From NCBI GenBank assembly GCA_029558675.1, contig JAKQEF010000124.1:1-44180 (forward strand): a stretch of 44,180 bases of DNA, written 5' to 3'. How positions within the stretch are numbered: the first letter of the stretch is position 1; every line of letters starts with the position of its first letter. Position numbers and translations under genes: made by a program. Source of the stretch: Bacteroidota bacterium (GTDB taxonomy: Bacteria > Bacteroidota > Bacteroidia > Bacteroidales > Tenuifilaceae). Under the pieces are notes generated by a model. The model did no database searches. It was given only the letters and a program-made list of their open reading frames with translations, and was not told where the DNA came from. Below are positions 8,599 through 18,455 of this stretch, piece after piece.

Positions 8599-11001
8599 TT
8601 ACTCGTTGAGTTCCTCTCTCCTATTCCGTTTAATCAGGAAAAACAGGATTACTGCGGCTGCAACCAGCACCAGTGTTCCAAAAAGTGCATTTGTGCCAAA
8701 ATGGGAATGATTTCTATGTATTGTTTTATATACGTTCTCTTTCTGCTTTGGACTCAGTTCAAAGAACCCTTCGAAAGCCGTCTCGGCAAAAAGTTGTAAC
8801 AATTCGGAGATATATGGGGCAATTTCTTTCTCCTTTTGGGTTTTCAAATAGTTCCACAACGAAACGAATGAGGTAATATCGGGGTTTGTAAGCACAGCAT
8901 AGTCAAGAATATCTGCCAGTGCAGGCGATGCCTTTCTTTTGAGGGACTGAAACTTGAAGAAGAACTCTTCAATCTGCGAGGCGAACGATATCTTGCGCGA
9001 TTGCCTATACTGCATATCCATGTACTCTTTATTCACTGCATCCAGCAGCTCTGCCAGCATATCCAAATATTCCCGGGCAATTCCCAGCGAATCGGCCAAA
9101 TGGGCTAATCGTGCGGCCCAAAGGTTATGTATAGTTTTGGGGTTTTGCCAGGTTTTATCGAAACTTTGCAGGATAAGGGGGTTAATGTTCTTATCGGCAA
9201 GCACGGTTAAAATCTTGGTGAGCCACTCTGCTTCACGAGCCACTCGCTCAATGTCGTCCTCGCTAATATAGTCGGCAACGGGCTTGGTTTTTTCTTCGCC
9301 GGTATCGAGTGTTACCGCCATTGGCTGGGGAATAACAGCTACCGAATCGGATTTGTGTTCGGCCAATCTATTCATGCTGCTTAAATCCCGTTGCAAATCG
9401 AAATTCAAATCTTTTGTTAGATCCCCTATTATATCTATGGTTTTAAGCTGTTCCTGCTCACGTACCGGTTTGGCTTCCATTTTGGCAGCAATAATCTCCT
9501 TAATATTGCTTTGATCTTTCAGGTTGTATGCTTTCCCTTCAAAGAATAGGGTAAACCTCTTTTCGGGGTCTAAGTATGCGATATTTTCACTCTTCACCGG
9601 ATCAATCAACGCAACCCCCTGAACGTTTGCCGTATCAATCACCAGGGTTCGTTTAGGCAAATAATCCTTCTTTTCGAAATAATCGCTTGAGGTAACAATG
9701 CTTTTCTGATACCGTGGCAGGAAAATTTCCAATTGATAAATATCGGTTTCGCCAATGGCATCATTGGCAAATAGCGCCATAAGTCCAACAGACCCATCTC
9801 CAATGGGAAAGTAAAACAAATCGTCATCGGTTGAATTAATGGGATATCCCATGTTTACCGGCTTAGACCATGTGCCATCGCTTTGTTTTTGGGAAAAGAA
9901 GATATCGTATCCACCCATCGTATTGTGACCTTCGGAGCTAAAGTATAGCGTATTGCCATCGGTTGTAACGAATGGGGTGTTCTCGTTGAAACGCGAGTTG
10001 ATGTTGGGGCCCAAATTGGTGGCAGGACCCCAATCGCCACCGGGAACTCTTTCAGACACGTAGATGTCGAGGTCGCCATATCCGCCTCCCCGGTTGCTGG
10101 AAAAAAACAGCTTAGTCCCATCGGCCGAAACGCAGGCATGGGTCTCGTAATGCTGTGTGTTGATGTTGTCATTCAGCTTACGCATGGGGCTCCACTTGCC
10201 ATTCTTGTAGTTGGATACATAAATATTGCCTACATGGTCAACATCCTTAAAGAGGTAGAGTTCATCTCCCGAATAGGACAGGGACAACGTGGTACAGTTC
10301 CCATCCACCACTAGGTCGAGGGTAATGTTTCTGGGGGTACCCCACTTATCCCCCTCCTTGCGGGCCACGTATATGGCCTGATAGAACTTCTGTTTGGTGG
10401 TAAAGGCCAAGGTTTGCCCATCGCCCGACACCACAGGGTTGTAGTTTGGCAGGTGGTCATTAATGGGAGTGCCCAAATTGCTCCGTAAAAAGTTCACTGG
10501 ATAGCTCCGGATGGTTTTGGAGCGCTTAATGCTATTCACCTGATGTGTCATGTAATCCATGTCGTACAGCTTTTCGCTGCGAATGCTCTCTAAAAACTGA
10601 TCATAGGCTTGCTGTGCCTTGTTCAGCTGATTATTGATAAAATAAGCATTACCCAGGTAAAAAAGGGCTTCCACGGGAGCGCGCATTTCCTTGATGGACT
10701 GGTCGCTATATCGTTTTGTAATATTCTTTGATGCCCTTTCGAGATAGGGCACAGCAAGGTGTTTACGACCCGGTATATTGAGGTAGCAAAAGCCAATTCT
10801 GTAATCGAGGTTGAAATTATCGGTATAGGAATTATGGATTTTTAGATATAAGGCTAAAGCCTCTTCATAATCTTCGAAGTAGAAGTATGCGTTGGCATCC
10901 TTATATAATTCTTCTATTTGCTGTTTATTCTGTTGCCCTGCAGCAGTTAACGTGAGAAAAAAACTTAAGCAAATTAGGGTGGCGAAATTAATCCTATTCA
11001 T
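8599..11001 (-). CDS. TPR - PD40 beta-propeller protein with C-terminal transmembrane segment
   Basis: 800 aa; signal peptide, TPR, PD40 repeats ('SADGTKLFFSSNRGGGYGDLDIYVS'), C-terminal hydrophobic helix 'ALFGTLVLVAAAVILFFLIKRNRREELNE'. Confidence 0.87.
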   Translation of the reverse strand: MNRINFATLICLSFFLTLTAAGQQNKQQIEELYKDANAYFYFEDYEEALALYLKIHNSYTDNFNLDYRIGFCYLNIPGRKHLAVPYLERASKNITKRYSDQSIKEMRAPVEALFYLGNAYFINNQLNKAQQAYDQFLESIRSEKLYDMDYMTHQVNSIKRSKTIRSYPVNFLRSNLGTPINDHLPNYNPVVSGDGQTLAFTTKQKFYQAIYVARKEGDKWGTPRNITLDLVVDGNCTTLSLSYSGDELYLFKDVDHVGNIYVSNYKNGKWSPMRKLNDNINTQHYETHACVSADGTKLFFSSNRGGGYGDLDIYVSERVPGGDWGPATNLGPNINSRFNENTPFVTTDGNTLYFSSEGHNTMGGYDIFFSQKQSDGTWSKPVNMGYPINSTDDDLFYFPIGDGSVGLMALFANDAIGETDIYQLEIFLPRYQKSIVTSSDYFEKKDYLPKRTLVIDTANVQGVALIDPVKSENIAYLDPEKRFTLFFEGKAYNLKDQSNIKEIIAAKMEAKPVREQEQLKTIDIIGDLTKDLNFDLQRDLSSMNRLAEHKSDSVAVIPQPMAVTLDTGEEKTKPVADYISEDDIERVAREAEWLTKILTVLADKNINPLILQSFDKTWQNPKTIHNLWAARLAHLADSLGIAREYLDMLAELLDAVNKEYMDMQYRQSRKISFASQIEEFFFKFQSLKRKASPALADILDYAVLTNPDITSFVSLWNYLKTQKEKEIAPYISELLQLFAETAFEGFFELSPKQKENVYKTIHRNHSHFGTNALFGTLVLVAAAVILFFLIKRNRREELNE

Positions 11002-11103
11002 TCTTGATACCTGTCTTTATCGGCTGGCTTTAAAAAAATAAAAATGGAATTAACAGAAACACTAAACAATTGCATGGTTCAGCTATTGCTTGATACATAT
11101 AAT

Positions 11104-12510
11104 TTACTTTAATAAGCTAATGGTATGGAGTTTTGTAAGTTCGCGCTTAGAGTTGACCTGCTGGTTGCCCTGCCCTTGAATGCCGGGCTTTGTAATTATA
11201 TTTATGCCCGACAGATCCTCTTCGGTATTCTTATTCTTGTTGAACTCTACAAAATAGATGTCATTCTCGCCAAAACTCTCGGTGAGGGTTCGTGATATAT
11301 AGCCTTTGGTTCCATCGCCAACGGGGTAGAAAAAGATATCATCATCGGTGGTATTGATCGGATAGCCCAGGTTAATGGGTTTTGTCCACTTCCCATTTCT
11401 ACGGTAGGCAACGAAGATATCGAACCCCCCAATGGTGGCATGCCCATTGGATGCAAAGAAAAGCTTTTTGCCATCGTGCGAGAGCGCAGGAGCAATCTCA
11501 TCGCCTTTGGTATTGATCGTAATATCCAGTGCTACCGCCTCCGACCATCCGGTGGCAGTTTTGGTGGAATAGTAGATATCAAATCCGCCCTGCCCTCCCG
11601 GGCGGTTGCTTGAGAAATAGAGAGTATCGCCCGAAGGGCTGAACGAGCCATAATTCTCCCAGCTTTTCGAATTGATCTCCTTGGGCAATTTTGACATTAT
11701 ACTCCAACTTTTTTTGGTAGTATCGTATGTGCTGATATACAGATTGTACACATCATTATCGTTCCGCGCCAAAAGCAAAGTCCTTCCATCGGCCGATAGG
11801 CCTACGGTTCTGATGGCTCCTTCGGCAAACAGCTGTGCTGTAATATTCAGGGGGTGGTACCAATTTCCATCGTTCTTTGTGATCATCATTATGGCATAGT
11901 AAAACTGCTGAGCCGAGGTGTAAACCATAGTCTTATTGTCCGATGAAACCACAGGAAATATTTCAGAAAACCGCGTATTCACATATCTGCCCACCGACGA
12001 AATTTTAACGCTAACCGGATTTTCTATCATCGACTTTGCATACTCAATAGACTCCATCTCTCTCTTAACCAACGCATTTTCGTTGTCGCTGGGGTTCTTT
12101 AGCATGCTTTTATAGGTATTCAGTGCCTCTGTCGCTTTTTCGAACTCGCCAATGACTCTCAAAGCTTGTCCATAGTAAAAGTATGCCTGAACGGGAGCCT
12201 GATGCTCGGTATAGTATCCCTCTTGATAATTCTTGGCAATGTCGGTAATTGCCCGCTCAAAAAAGGGAATGGATTTATGCTTCTGATTGGGTATATTCAA
12301 GTAGCAAAGGGCAATCCTGTAGTTGATGTTCGCGTTTTTGGGGTGAAGATTATAAATCTCAAGGTAAAGTGGCAAGGCATCCTGATAATCCTCATACAAT
12401 AGGTAGTATTCGGCATCAACAAATACCCTGTTAAAGTAAGAACTCCTTTGGGAGAATACTGAAAGGGCAAAGAATATAAGAAAAGAGAAAGAATATAATC
12501 GCTTAATCAT
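11104..12510 (-). CDS. TPR - PD40 beta-propeller protein (short paralog)
   Basis: 'YLLYEDYQDALPLYLEIYNLHPKNANINYRIALCYLNIP' TPR and PD40 repeats as in the two neighbours; start at internal ATG 12510. Confidence 0.87.
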   Translation of the reverse strand: MIKRLYSFSFLIFFALSVFSQRSSYFNRVFVDAEYYLLYEDYQDALPLYLEIYNLHPKNANINYRIALCYLNIPNQKHKSIPFFERAITDIAKNYQEGYYTEHQAPVQAYFYYGQALRVIGEFEKATEALNTYKSMLKNPSDNENALVKREMESIEYAKSMIENPVSVKISSVGRYVNTRFSEIFPVVSSDNKTMVYTSAQQFYYAIMMITKNDGNWYHPLNITAQLFAEGAIRTVGLSADGRTLLLARNDNDVYNLYISTYDTTKKSWSIMSKLPKEINSKSWENYGSFSPSGDTLYFSSNRPGGQGGFDIYYSTKTATGWSEAVALDITINTKGDEIAPALSHDGKKLFFASNGHATIGGFDIFVAYRRNGKWTKPINLGYPINTTDDDIFFYPVGDGTKGYISRTLTESFGENDIYFVEFNKNKNTEEDLSGINIITKPGIQGQGNQQVNSKRELTKLHTISLLK

Positions 12511-12779
12511 TATACCCTGTTTATCAATACAAAAATATATAAAAAGAATACTTTTTGTATCGCTGTTCAATCGCTCAGTTTATGCAGATAAACAAACGCA
12601 CGTCAAAGTAAGTAAATTAAATAATATCTGCAAAATAACTTTTCAAAAAACTTATGGTTCAATATGTTGAATAGGATATTTAGGAAGCCTGAAAAAGGGC
12701 TATCAAATCAGAGGTAAGGCCTGAATCCGTTGGGATGATAAGTTTAAAAAAATGGTTTAAAAAATATGTACCCCTGAAA

Positions 12780-14048
12780 TTACGGGGCGAAGTTCTGCAG
12801 GCTGTCCCTAACCGCTTTCAGAAACATGCCTCCCAGTGCCCCATCAACCACCCTGTGGTCGTACGACAACGAAAGCATGGTCATGTGACGGATGCCAATG
12901 GAGTCGCCGCTCTCCGACTCAATCACCACCACCCTTTTGTTGATGCTACCCACGGCCAGTATGGCCACCTGGGGCTGGTTGATAATGGGAGTGCCGGTCA
13001 AGGTTTCGAACATTCCGAGGTTGGTGATGGTGAACGTTCCCCCCTGTATCTCATCGGGTTGAAGTTTGTTCTCGCGGGCACGCTGAGCCAGCTGATTCAC
13101 CTTGGCCGAAAGACCAACAAGATTCAATTTATCGGCATCCTTTACCACAGGGACAATGAGGTTGCCATTGGGTAGAGCCGTGGCTATGCCAATGTTGATA
13201 TTCCGTTTAACTAATATTTTATCGCCATCAACCGAGCTGTTTATCATGGGGAATTGCCTAATGGCCTTAACGGCAGCTTCGACAAACAGCGGGGTAAGCG
13301 TCAGTTTATGCCCTTCGCGCTGCAGGAAGCTATCCTTATTGGCATTGCGCCATGCCACAAGGTTGGTTACATCGGCCTCGATGAAAGAGGTTACGTGGGC
13401 CGAGGTCTGCTTGGACATCACCATGTGCTCGGCAATAAGCTTACGCATGCGATCCATGTGTACCACCTCCACGGCGGGAGAAGCATCTGCACCCCTGTCT
13501 TCAACAGTGGCTTTGGGTTTATCAATAAACTTGCTTCGTTTCCCGACGTAGGCAAGGATATCGTCGCGCGTGATGCGCCCTTGTAGTCCTGTGCCCTTCA
13601 CCTGCCGAAGTTCATCGTCGGGAATGCCTTCCTGCTTCACAATGGTTCGCACCAAAGGGCTGATAACCGGTTGTTTTTTATCGGCAGTGGGAATGGGTTT
13701 TTCTACGCTACGACTGCCTGCCTCCTCTTTCTTGATGGCTGTGGCGTGGGTATCTTCCCTGCGAAGAGTTTCTGCCGAAGGGGACTGAACCTGTGCCTGT
13801 TTATCAGTTTCTACCTCAATAATAACAATGGTTTGCCCCACTTTGGGTACTTCCCCCTCTTTAAAAAGGAACTCTTTAACCCGCCCTGCGGCCGGAGCAG
13901 GGATTTCCGAATCGACCTTGTCGGTGGCTATCTCTACTATGGATTGATCCTCGGTAACCATATCGCCCACCGAAACAAGCCATTTGGTAATGGTGGCATC
14001 CACAATGCCCTCGCCCATGGCCGGTAAAACTATATCTATCAGCATCAT
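12780..14048 (-). CDS. dihydrolipoamide acyltransferase (2-oxo acid dehydrogenase E2)
   Basis: Lipoyl domain 'SIVEIATDKVDSEIPAPAAGRV', E3-binding-like 'ISPLVRTIVKQEGIPDDELRQVKGTGLQGRITRDDI', catalytic 'LSLSYDHRVVDGALGGMFL'. Confidence 0.94.
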   Translation of the reverse strand: MMLIDIVLPAMGEGIVDATITKWLVSVGDMVTEDQSIVEIATDKVDSEIPAPAAGRVKEFLFKEGEVPKVGQTIVIIEVETDKQAQVQSPSAETLRREDTHATAIKKEEAGSRSVEKPIPTADKKQPVISPLVRTIVKQEGIPDDELRQVKGTGLQGRITRDDILAYVGKRSKFIDKPKATVEDRGADASPAVEVVHMDRMRKLIAEHMVMSKQTSAHVTSFIEADVTNLVAWRNANKDSFLQREGHKLTLTPLFVEAAVKAIRQFPMINSSVDGDKILVKRNINIGIATALPNGNLIVPVVKDADKLNLVGLSAKVNQLAQRARENKLQPDEIQGGTFTITNLGMFETLTGTPIINQPQVAILAVGSINKRVVVIESESGDSIGIRHMTMLSLSYDHRVVDGALGGMFLKAVRDSLQNFAP

Positions 14049-14190
14049 TATCTTTCAATTTTATTAGTATAACACAGGTTCGCTACAATTGTTGAAAAAA
14101 ACGAGGGGCGGTAATCATAAAATTGTTCACCCTTTGGGGTGAAATATTAGACAAAACTAATTTCCCTGCTTTTTCTGTTTATCAGAAAAT

Positions 14191-14895
14191 TTATAGTGAT
14201 TTTTCGCTCTTTCCCAGTAATTCCGACATCAAGTATTCGTTCCTGTTCTCAATGCCCTCAATCAATTCCCTTTCAAACTCTTTAAACTCGCTTTTATCCT
14301 TGCTAAACCTAATCTTACCCCCTTCTAAATAGTGAATGAAATCGCAAAGGTTGGTCAATGTTTCGATAATATGTGAGGTGATAATCACGGTCTTGCCCAT
14401 CTGTTTAATTTTTAACAGAATGGAATGTAGAATACGACAGGTTTCCATATCCAAACCGTTAAACGGTTCATCGAGAATAATCAAAGGCTTGTCCTGCTTG
14501 ATAACACTCAGGATGGCCAGTTTTTTCTTCATCCCCGAAGAGTACTCATCCACAATTCGATGGAGCGGAAGGTGAAATAGTTCATTCCATTTTTCCGTAG
14601 GGAAATGGCTATTCTCAAAAAGGCTGAGATGCTCGTACCCCGTAATGTTGGAATAGAAAAAGGGTTCGGCCACCAGATAGGAGACAATTTTTTTGGACAG
14701 ACGCTCTCCATGCCATGTAATACCCCCGGTATCAATACCCTTAACTCCATACATGGCGTTGAGCAGTGTGGTTTTCCCTGCACCATTGAGGCCAACGATG
14801 CCATTGATTGTCCCCTCAGAAATGGTCAACTGAAGGTTCTCAATCACCCTCTTGTCCTTACCATAGGAGATGCAAAGGTTTTCAATGGAAATCAT
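14191..14895 (-). CDS. ABC transporter ATP-binding protein
   Basis: Walker A 'GLNGAGKTT', signature 'YSSGMKKKLAI', Walker B 'PLIILDEPFNGLD'. Confidence 0.94.
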   Translation of the reverse strand: MISIENLCISYGKDKRVIENLQLTISEGTINGIVGLNGAGKTTLLNAMYGVKGIDTGGITWHGERLSKKIVSYLVAEPFFYSNITGYEHLSLFENSHFPTEKWNELFHLPLHRIVDEYSSGMKKKLAILSVIKQDKPLIILDEPFNGLDMETCRILHSILLKIKQMGKTVIITSHIIETLTNLCDFIHYLEGGKIRFSKDKSEFKEFERELIEGIENRNEYLMSELLGKSEKSL

Positions 14896-15829
14896 TCAGG
14901 TAAAAGTTTAATTTTTGTTTAGCCTTAAAATAGAAACGCAGCATGAGCAGCAAAACCAATGGTGCGAAAATGGGGATTATCAAGCCTATAAATCCAATGC
15001 CCACGAGAAGTTGGGCGGCCAACGATTTACTGTTGGGTTCGTAGAATGCGTACTTTGCTATGATTGAGTAGATTTGCAAAATGTATAGCAAAATGAAAAT
15101 TAGGAAAGGAACATACCAAATGGAGAAATGGAATACAAGAAAACTTGCCATCAGGGGAAGCGAGAGCAAGGTAACTAGGTATGTATGTTGTCGTATCTTT
15201 AGTGCCAACAATCCATCGGGGCTTTTCTCCAATGCCGTTAACAACGGGTATGGCTCACATCTTTCGTAGAAATTCAACACTATCACCCCAATTACCAGCA
15301 AGGCTGCAGGTACACTGCCAACGAAAAATGAGAAGACAATCCCGGCCAGCCAAACAGTTGCTACAATGGGCAACATCCTCCTCATTCCGCCTCTCCATTC
15401 CATACATTCAAGGGGTATCCACTGCAAAAGCCTGCCATGGTAGCGTGTCTGTCCTTTTCCAATGTCAACGTGTGCAATAACCAGGGGGATGACAATGGCG
15501 AGAAGTGACAACAACCATAGTTTATGGATAAGGAGAAAAACCACAAGGATTATAGAAATGGCCAGATATTCGAGATAAAAAATCCATCGAAAATGGTTGA
15601 AGCCGAAGGAAAGAAACTGCTTGTCCTCCCTGTTTCTGTGCAAAAGCAATATTAAGAGCCAAACAATAGCCGATGCGTAGAGGGCGTTGGGAAGTTTTGA
15701 TGTTTGCAAAAACATGAAAGCAAGGAGAAGGAACACCATAACCAAGAGAACCATAACCCTTAACAGGCCGATGCCAACCATTTCCCGCCTAATCTGCCTG
15801 AGCCGTATGCGTATAAGGTTTGTAATCAT
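14882..15829 (-). CDS. multi-TM protein, probable permease partner of the adjacent ABC ATPase
   Basis: Strongly hydrophobic, several TM helices; overlaps the ATPase start by 14 bp (coupled). Confidence 0.7.
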   Translation of the reverse strand: MITNLIRIRLRQIRREMVGIGLLRVMVLLVMVFLLLAFMFLQTSKLPNALYASAIVWLLILLLHRNREDKQFLSFGFNHFRWIFYLEYLAISIILVVFLLIHKLWLLSLLAIVIPLVIAHVDIGKGQTRYHGRLLQWIPLECMEWRGGMRRMLPIVATVWLAGIVFSFFVGSVPAALLVIGVIVLNFYERCEPYPLLTALEKSPDGLLALKIRQHTYLVTLLSLPLMASFLVFHFSIWYVPFLIFILLYILQIYSIIAKYAFYEPNSKSLAAQLLVGIGFIGLIIPIFAPLVLLLMLRFYFKAKQKLNFYLNDFH

Positions 15830-16020
15830 TTGACCATGGTTTGCCAAAGTGTATTGCAACGTATGCAGTTCTACTTAGTGAAAAATATGACGCATGACAA
15901 ACATATTACAATTACAGAAACAAGATTTGAAGCCAATTCTTAAAAAATATTAAAAAACGTTGTTCTCAAAAACACCGATTGTTTATTTTAGCCCCTGTTA
16001 AACCAAACCTTGGGCAAGTC

Positions 16021-17478
16021 ATGGAAAATCAGCTGCAAATTTTATTCATAATAGCCGGATATTTTTTCCTGCTAATTCTATGGGGCATCTATCAGGGACA
16101 AAGGGTGAAAACCGAGGCTGACTATGCCATTGCCGGTCGCAAGCTTCCCGGATGGGTGGCGGCTCTCTCGGAGCGTGCAACGGGCGAATCGTCGTGGGCA
16201 CTGCTGGGACTGCCGGGTGCCGCATATGCCGTTGGCCTCACCGAGATTTGGACAGCCCTGGGATGTGTGGTGGGCATTATCACCGCATGGTGGCTGTTGG
16301 CATGGCGACTTCGCGACGAGGCCGAGAAGTACAATGCCAACACCTTTGCCGACTACCTTGCCCGCAAACATGGCGATGCAGGCAACACCATCAGGATTGT
16401 GGGAAGTTTTACCATTGTTTTCTTTTTCTTCTTTTACGTTGGCGCACAATTCCTTGGCGGCGGCAAAACGTTGCACACCCTTTTCAGCATTAAACCCGAG
16501 TGGGGCATGCTTTTTACCGCCCTTATAATTGTCCCCTACGCCATTTATGGAGGTTTCAGAAGTGTTGTTTACACCGATGTCATTCAGGCGCTGATTATGA
16601 TTTTTACCCTGATAGTGGGCCCCATTGCCGGGCTGATATACATTTCGAACAATCCCGATATTTTTGCCACAAACGTAACTGAAGCCCTACGGCATGCAGG
16701 GCCAACTCACCTTTCGCTTACCAACGGGCTGAAAGGGTTGGGAGCAGGGGTTGTAATAGTTAGTGGTTTCAGCTGGTTTTTTGGGTATCTGGGGGGATTG
16801 CCGCAGCTGTCGCTGCGGTTTATGGCCATCAGCGACGAGAGGCAAGCCAGGAAAGCAAGGAATATCGGTATTGCATGGACTCTGGTTGCATACGTTGGTG
16901 CCATACTGATTGGACTTATCGGGCTTGCCATCTTTGGTCCCGGGACCCTCTCCGATCAGGAGTACGTTATGCCGGCAGTTATCCTCAGGATATTCCCGCC
17001 CTACCTTGCCGCATTCCTAATTGTTGGCGCCATTGCCGCCATGATTTCCACCGCCGACTCGGTGCTTGTACTCTCGTCCACCGAGATGAGCGAGAACCTT
17101 GTTAAGCCGTTACGAAAATCCATGGATCAACGCAAAGGGTTAAGACAATCGCGGTATATCACAGCCATATTAGCCGCTGTGGCACTGCTCATAGCATACA
17201 TATCACCCCAGAAACTGATTTTTACGCTGGTGGGCTACGTTTGGGCAGGTATAGGCTGCACTTTTTCGGTGGTAATCCTGCTTACCCTGTTTTGGAAACG
17301 TTACCACGGCAGGGCTGCAGTAATAACCATTCTGTCGGGACTTATCTTTACCATCCTTTGGATTAGCCTCGGATTCGACCAATCCATCATTTCGGTCAGG
17401 TTTGCCAACTTTGCCTTCACGCTATTGGTAGCCATTGCCACAACATACATTGTTAAACCCGGAGTGCCAAAAGGATAG
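16021..17478 (+). CDS. sodium:solute symporter (SSS family, proline-permease-like)
   Basis: 'DYAIAGRKLPGWVAALSERATGESSWALLGLPGAAYAVG', 'GLPQLSLRFMAI', 'ISTADSVLVLSSTEMSENL'; ATG at 16021. Confidence 0.9.
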   Translation: MENQLQILFIIAGYFFLLILWGIYQGQRVKTEADYAIAGRKLPGWVAALSERATGESSWALLGLPGAAYAVGLTEIWTALGCVVGIITAWWLLAWRLRDEAEKYNANTFADYLARKHGDAGNTIRIVGSFTIVFFFFFYVGAQFLGGGKTLHTLFSIKPEWGMLFTALIIVPYAIYGGFRSVVYTDVIQALIMIFTLIVGPIAGLIYISNNPDIFATNVTEALRHAGPTHLSLTNGLKGLGAGVVIVSGFSWFFGYLGGLPQLSLRFMAISDERQARKARNIGIAWTLVAYVGAILIGLIGLAIFGPGTLSDQEYVMPAVILRIFPPYLAAFLIVGAIAAMISTADSVLVLSSTEMSENLVKPLRKSMDQRKGLRQSRYITAILAAVALLIAYISPQKLIFTLVGYVWAGIGCTFSVVILLTLFWKRYHGRAAVITILSGLIFTILWISLGFDQSIISVRFANFAFTLLVAIATTYIVKPGVPKG

Positions 17479-17496
17479 GGCTTCTATGGCAGGAGT

Positions 17497-17527
17497 ACCG
17501 TTCATTTCGACAGGCTCAATGAACGGT
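17497..17527. repeat. interspersed palindromic repeat, copy 1
   Basis: ACCGTTCATT-TCGACAGGCTC-AATGAACGGT, perfect 10-bp arms, 11-nt loop. Confidence 0.85.
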
Positions 17528-17553
17528 TTAGCAACTAGTAAAATATCCATTTA

Positions 17554-17585
17554 TTTGCTTTTTACGTATAAGTTTTGTATCTTTG
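17554..17585 (+). promoter_or_regulatory. Bacteroidetes-type promoter for the TA operon
   Basis: TTTG at 17554-17557 and TATCTTTG (TAnnTTTG) at 17578-17585, 20 nt between; antitoxin ATG 19 bp downstream. Confidence 0.65.
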
Positions 17586-17594
17586 TACGTACAA
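17583..17594. promoter_or_regulatory. candidate operator palindrome TTGTACGTACAA
   Basis: Perfect 12-bp palindrome overlapping the -7 box end and the expected transcription start, just 5' of the antitoxin ATG. Confidence 0.5.
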
Positions 17595-17603
17595 CATATT
17601 GCC

Positions 17604-17849
17604 ATGGAAACAAAATTAACACTGAAATTGAGTAAGCAAGTCATCGGCCGAGCCAAGAAATATGCTAAGTTTCACAAAATTAGCATCTCTAAAATGGTTG
17701 AATCTTACTTAGAGTCCGTTACGAAATCAAAAAACTACTCAACTGAGATTTCCCCTTTGGTAGAAAGCCTAAGTGGTGTAATTCAATTGCCTGAGGATTA
17801 CGATTTAAGAAAAGACTATTCAGATTTCCTGACTGAAAAATACAAATGA
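17604..17849 (+). CDS. DUF6364-like antitoxin
   Basis: 81 aa 'METKLTLKLSKQVIGRAKKYAKFHKISISKMVESYLESV' (RHH-like); ATGA overlap with the PIN gene. Confidence 0.82.
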   Translation: METKLTLKLSKQVIGRAKKYAKFHKISISKMVESYLESVTKSKNYSTEISPLVESLSGVIQLPEDYDLRKDYSDFLTEKYK

Positions 17850-18259
17850 AAAAAGTATTTATAGACACCAATATCATCGTCGATCTTCTGGCAAAAAGAG
17901 AACCATTCTATGAAGAAGCGGCTATGCTGTTTACACTGGCCGACAAACAACAGGTGTGCCTGAGTGTTTCTGCACTTACATTTGCAAACACCAATTACAT
18001 TCTTTCCCAATCATTGAAACCCGAAGAAGTCAGGCAGATACTTCGCAAAATGAAACTCATTGTTCAGGTGTTATGCATAAACGAAAAGATCATAGGGTTG
18101 TCGCTCAACGACAATGACTTTAGAGATTTTGAGGATGCTGTCCAGTATTACACTGCCTTGGAAAATGATACCGATATCATCATTACACGGAATCTTAAAG
18201 ACTTCCAAAAGGCCAAACTACCCGTAATGACAGCAGCTCAGTTTTTAACGACTATTTAA
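17846..18259 (+). CDS. PIN-domain toxin (VapC-like ribonuclease)
   Basis: 'MKKVFIDTNIIVDLLAKREPFYEEA' and 'DFEDAVQYYTALENDTDIIITRNLKDF' PIN acidic motifs. Confidence 0.9.
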   Translation: MKKVFIDTNIIVDLLAKREPFYEEAAMLFTLADKQQVCLSVSALTFANTNYILSQSLKPEEVRQILRKMKLIVQVLCINEKIIGLSLNDNDFRDFEDAVQYYTALENDTDIIITRNLKDFQKAKLPVMTAAQFLTTI

Positions 18260-18377
18260 TTATTGCCCTCGGTTATCAGTAGCATAGTTCCGAACCCAAA
18301 GCACCATATCACCATACCAAGGAATCGGAGGATGGAATGGGGCTAAAAACGAAACGCAGGCTTGCATAAAGTAAGAT

Positions 18378-18413
18378 GCCCGTTCATTTCGACAGGTTCA
18401 ATGAACGGCGGGC
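18378..18413. repeat. interspersed palindromic repeat, copy 2
   Basis: CCGTTCATT-TCGACAGGTTC-AATGAACGG (18380-18408), flanked by further GCC..GGC complementarity; one loop base differs from copy 1. Confidence 0.85.
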
Positions 18414-18455
18414 TTAATGAATGGGGAAATCGAGCGTAGAGTTAAAACCTTATGC

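Noticed and set aside
16078-17105. Overlapping ORFs in the symporter gene
   Set aside because: Shadow ORFs from GC-richer coding sequence; the SSS symporter frame explains the region.
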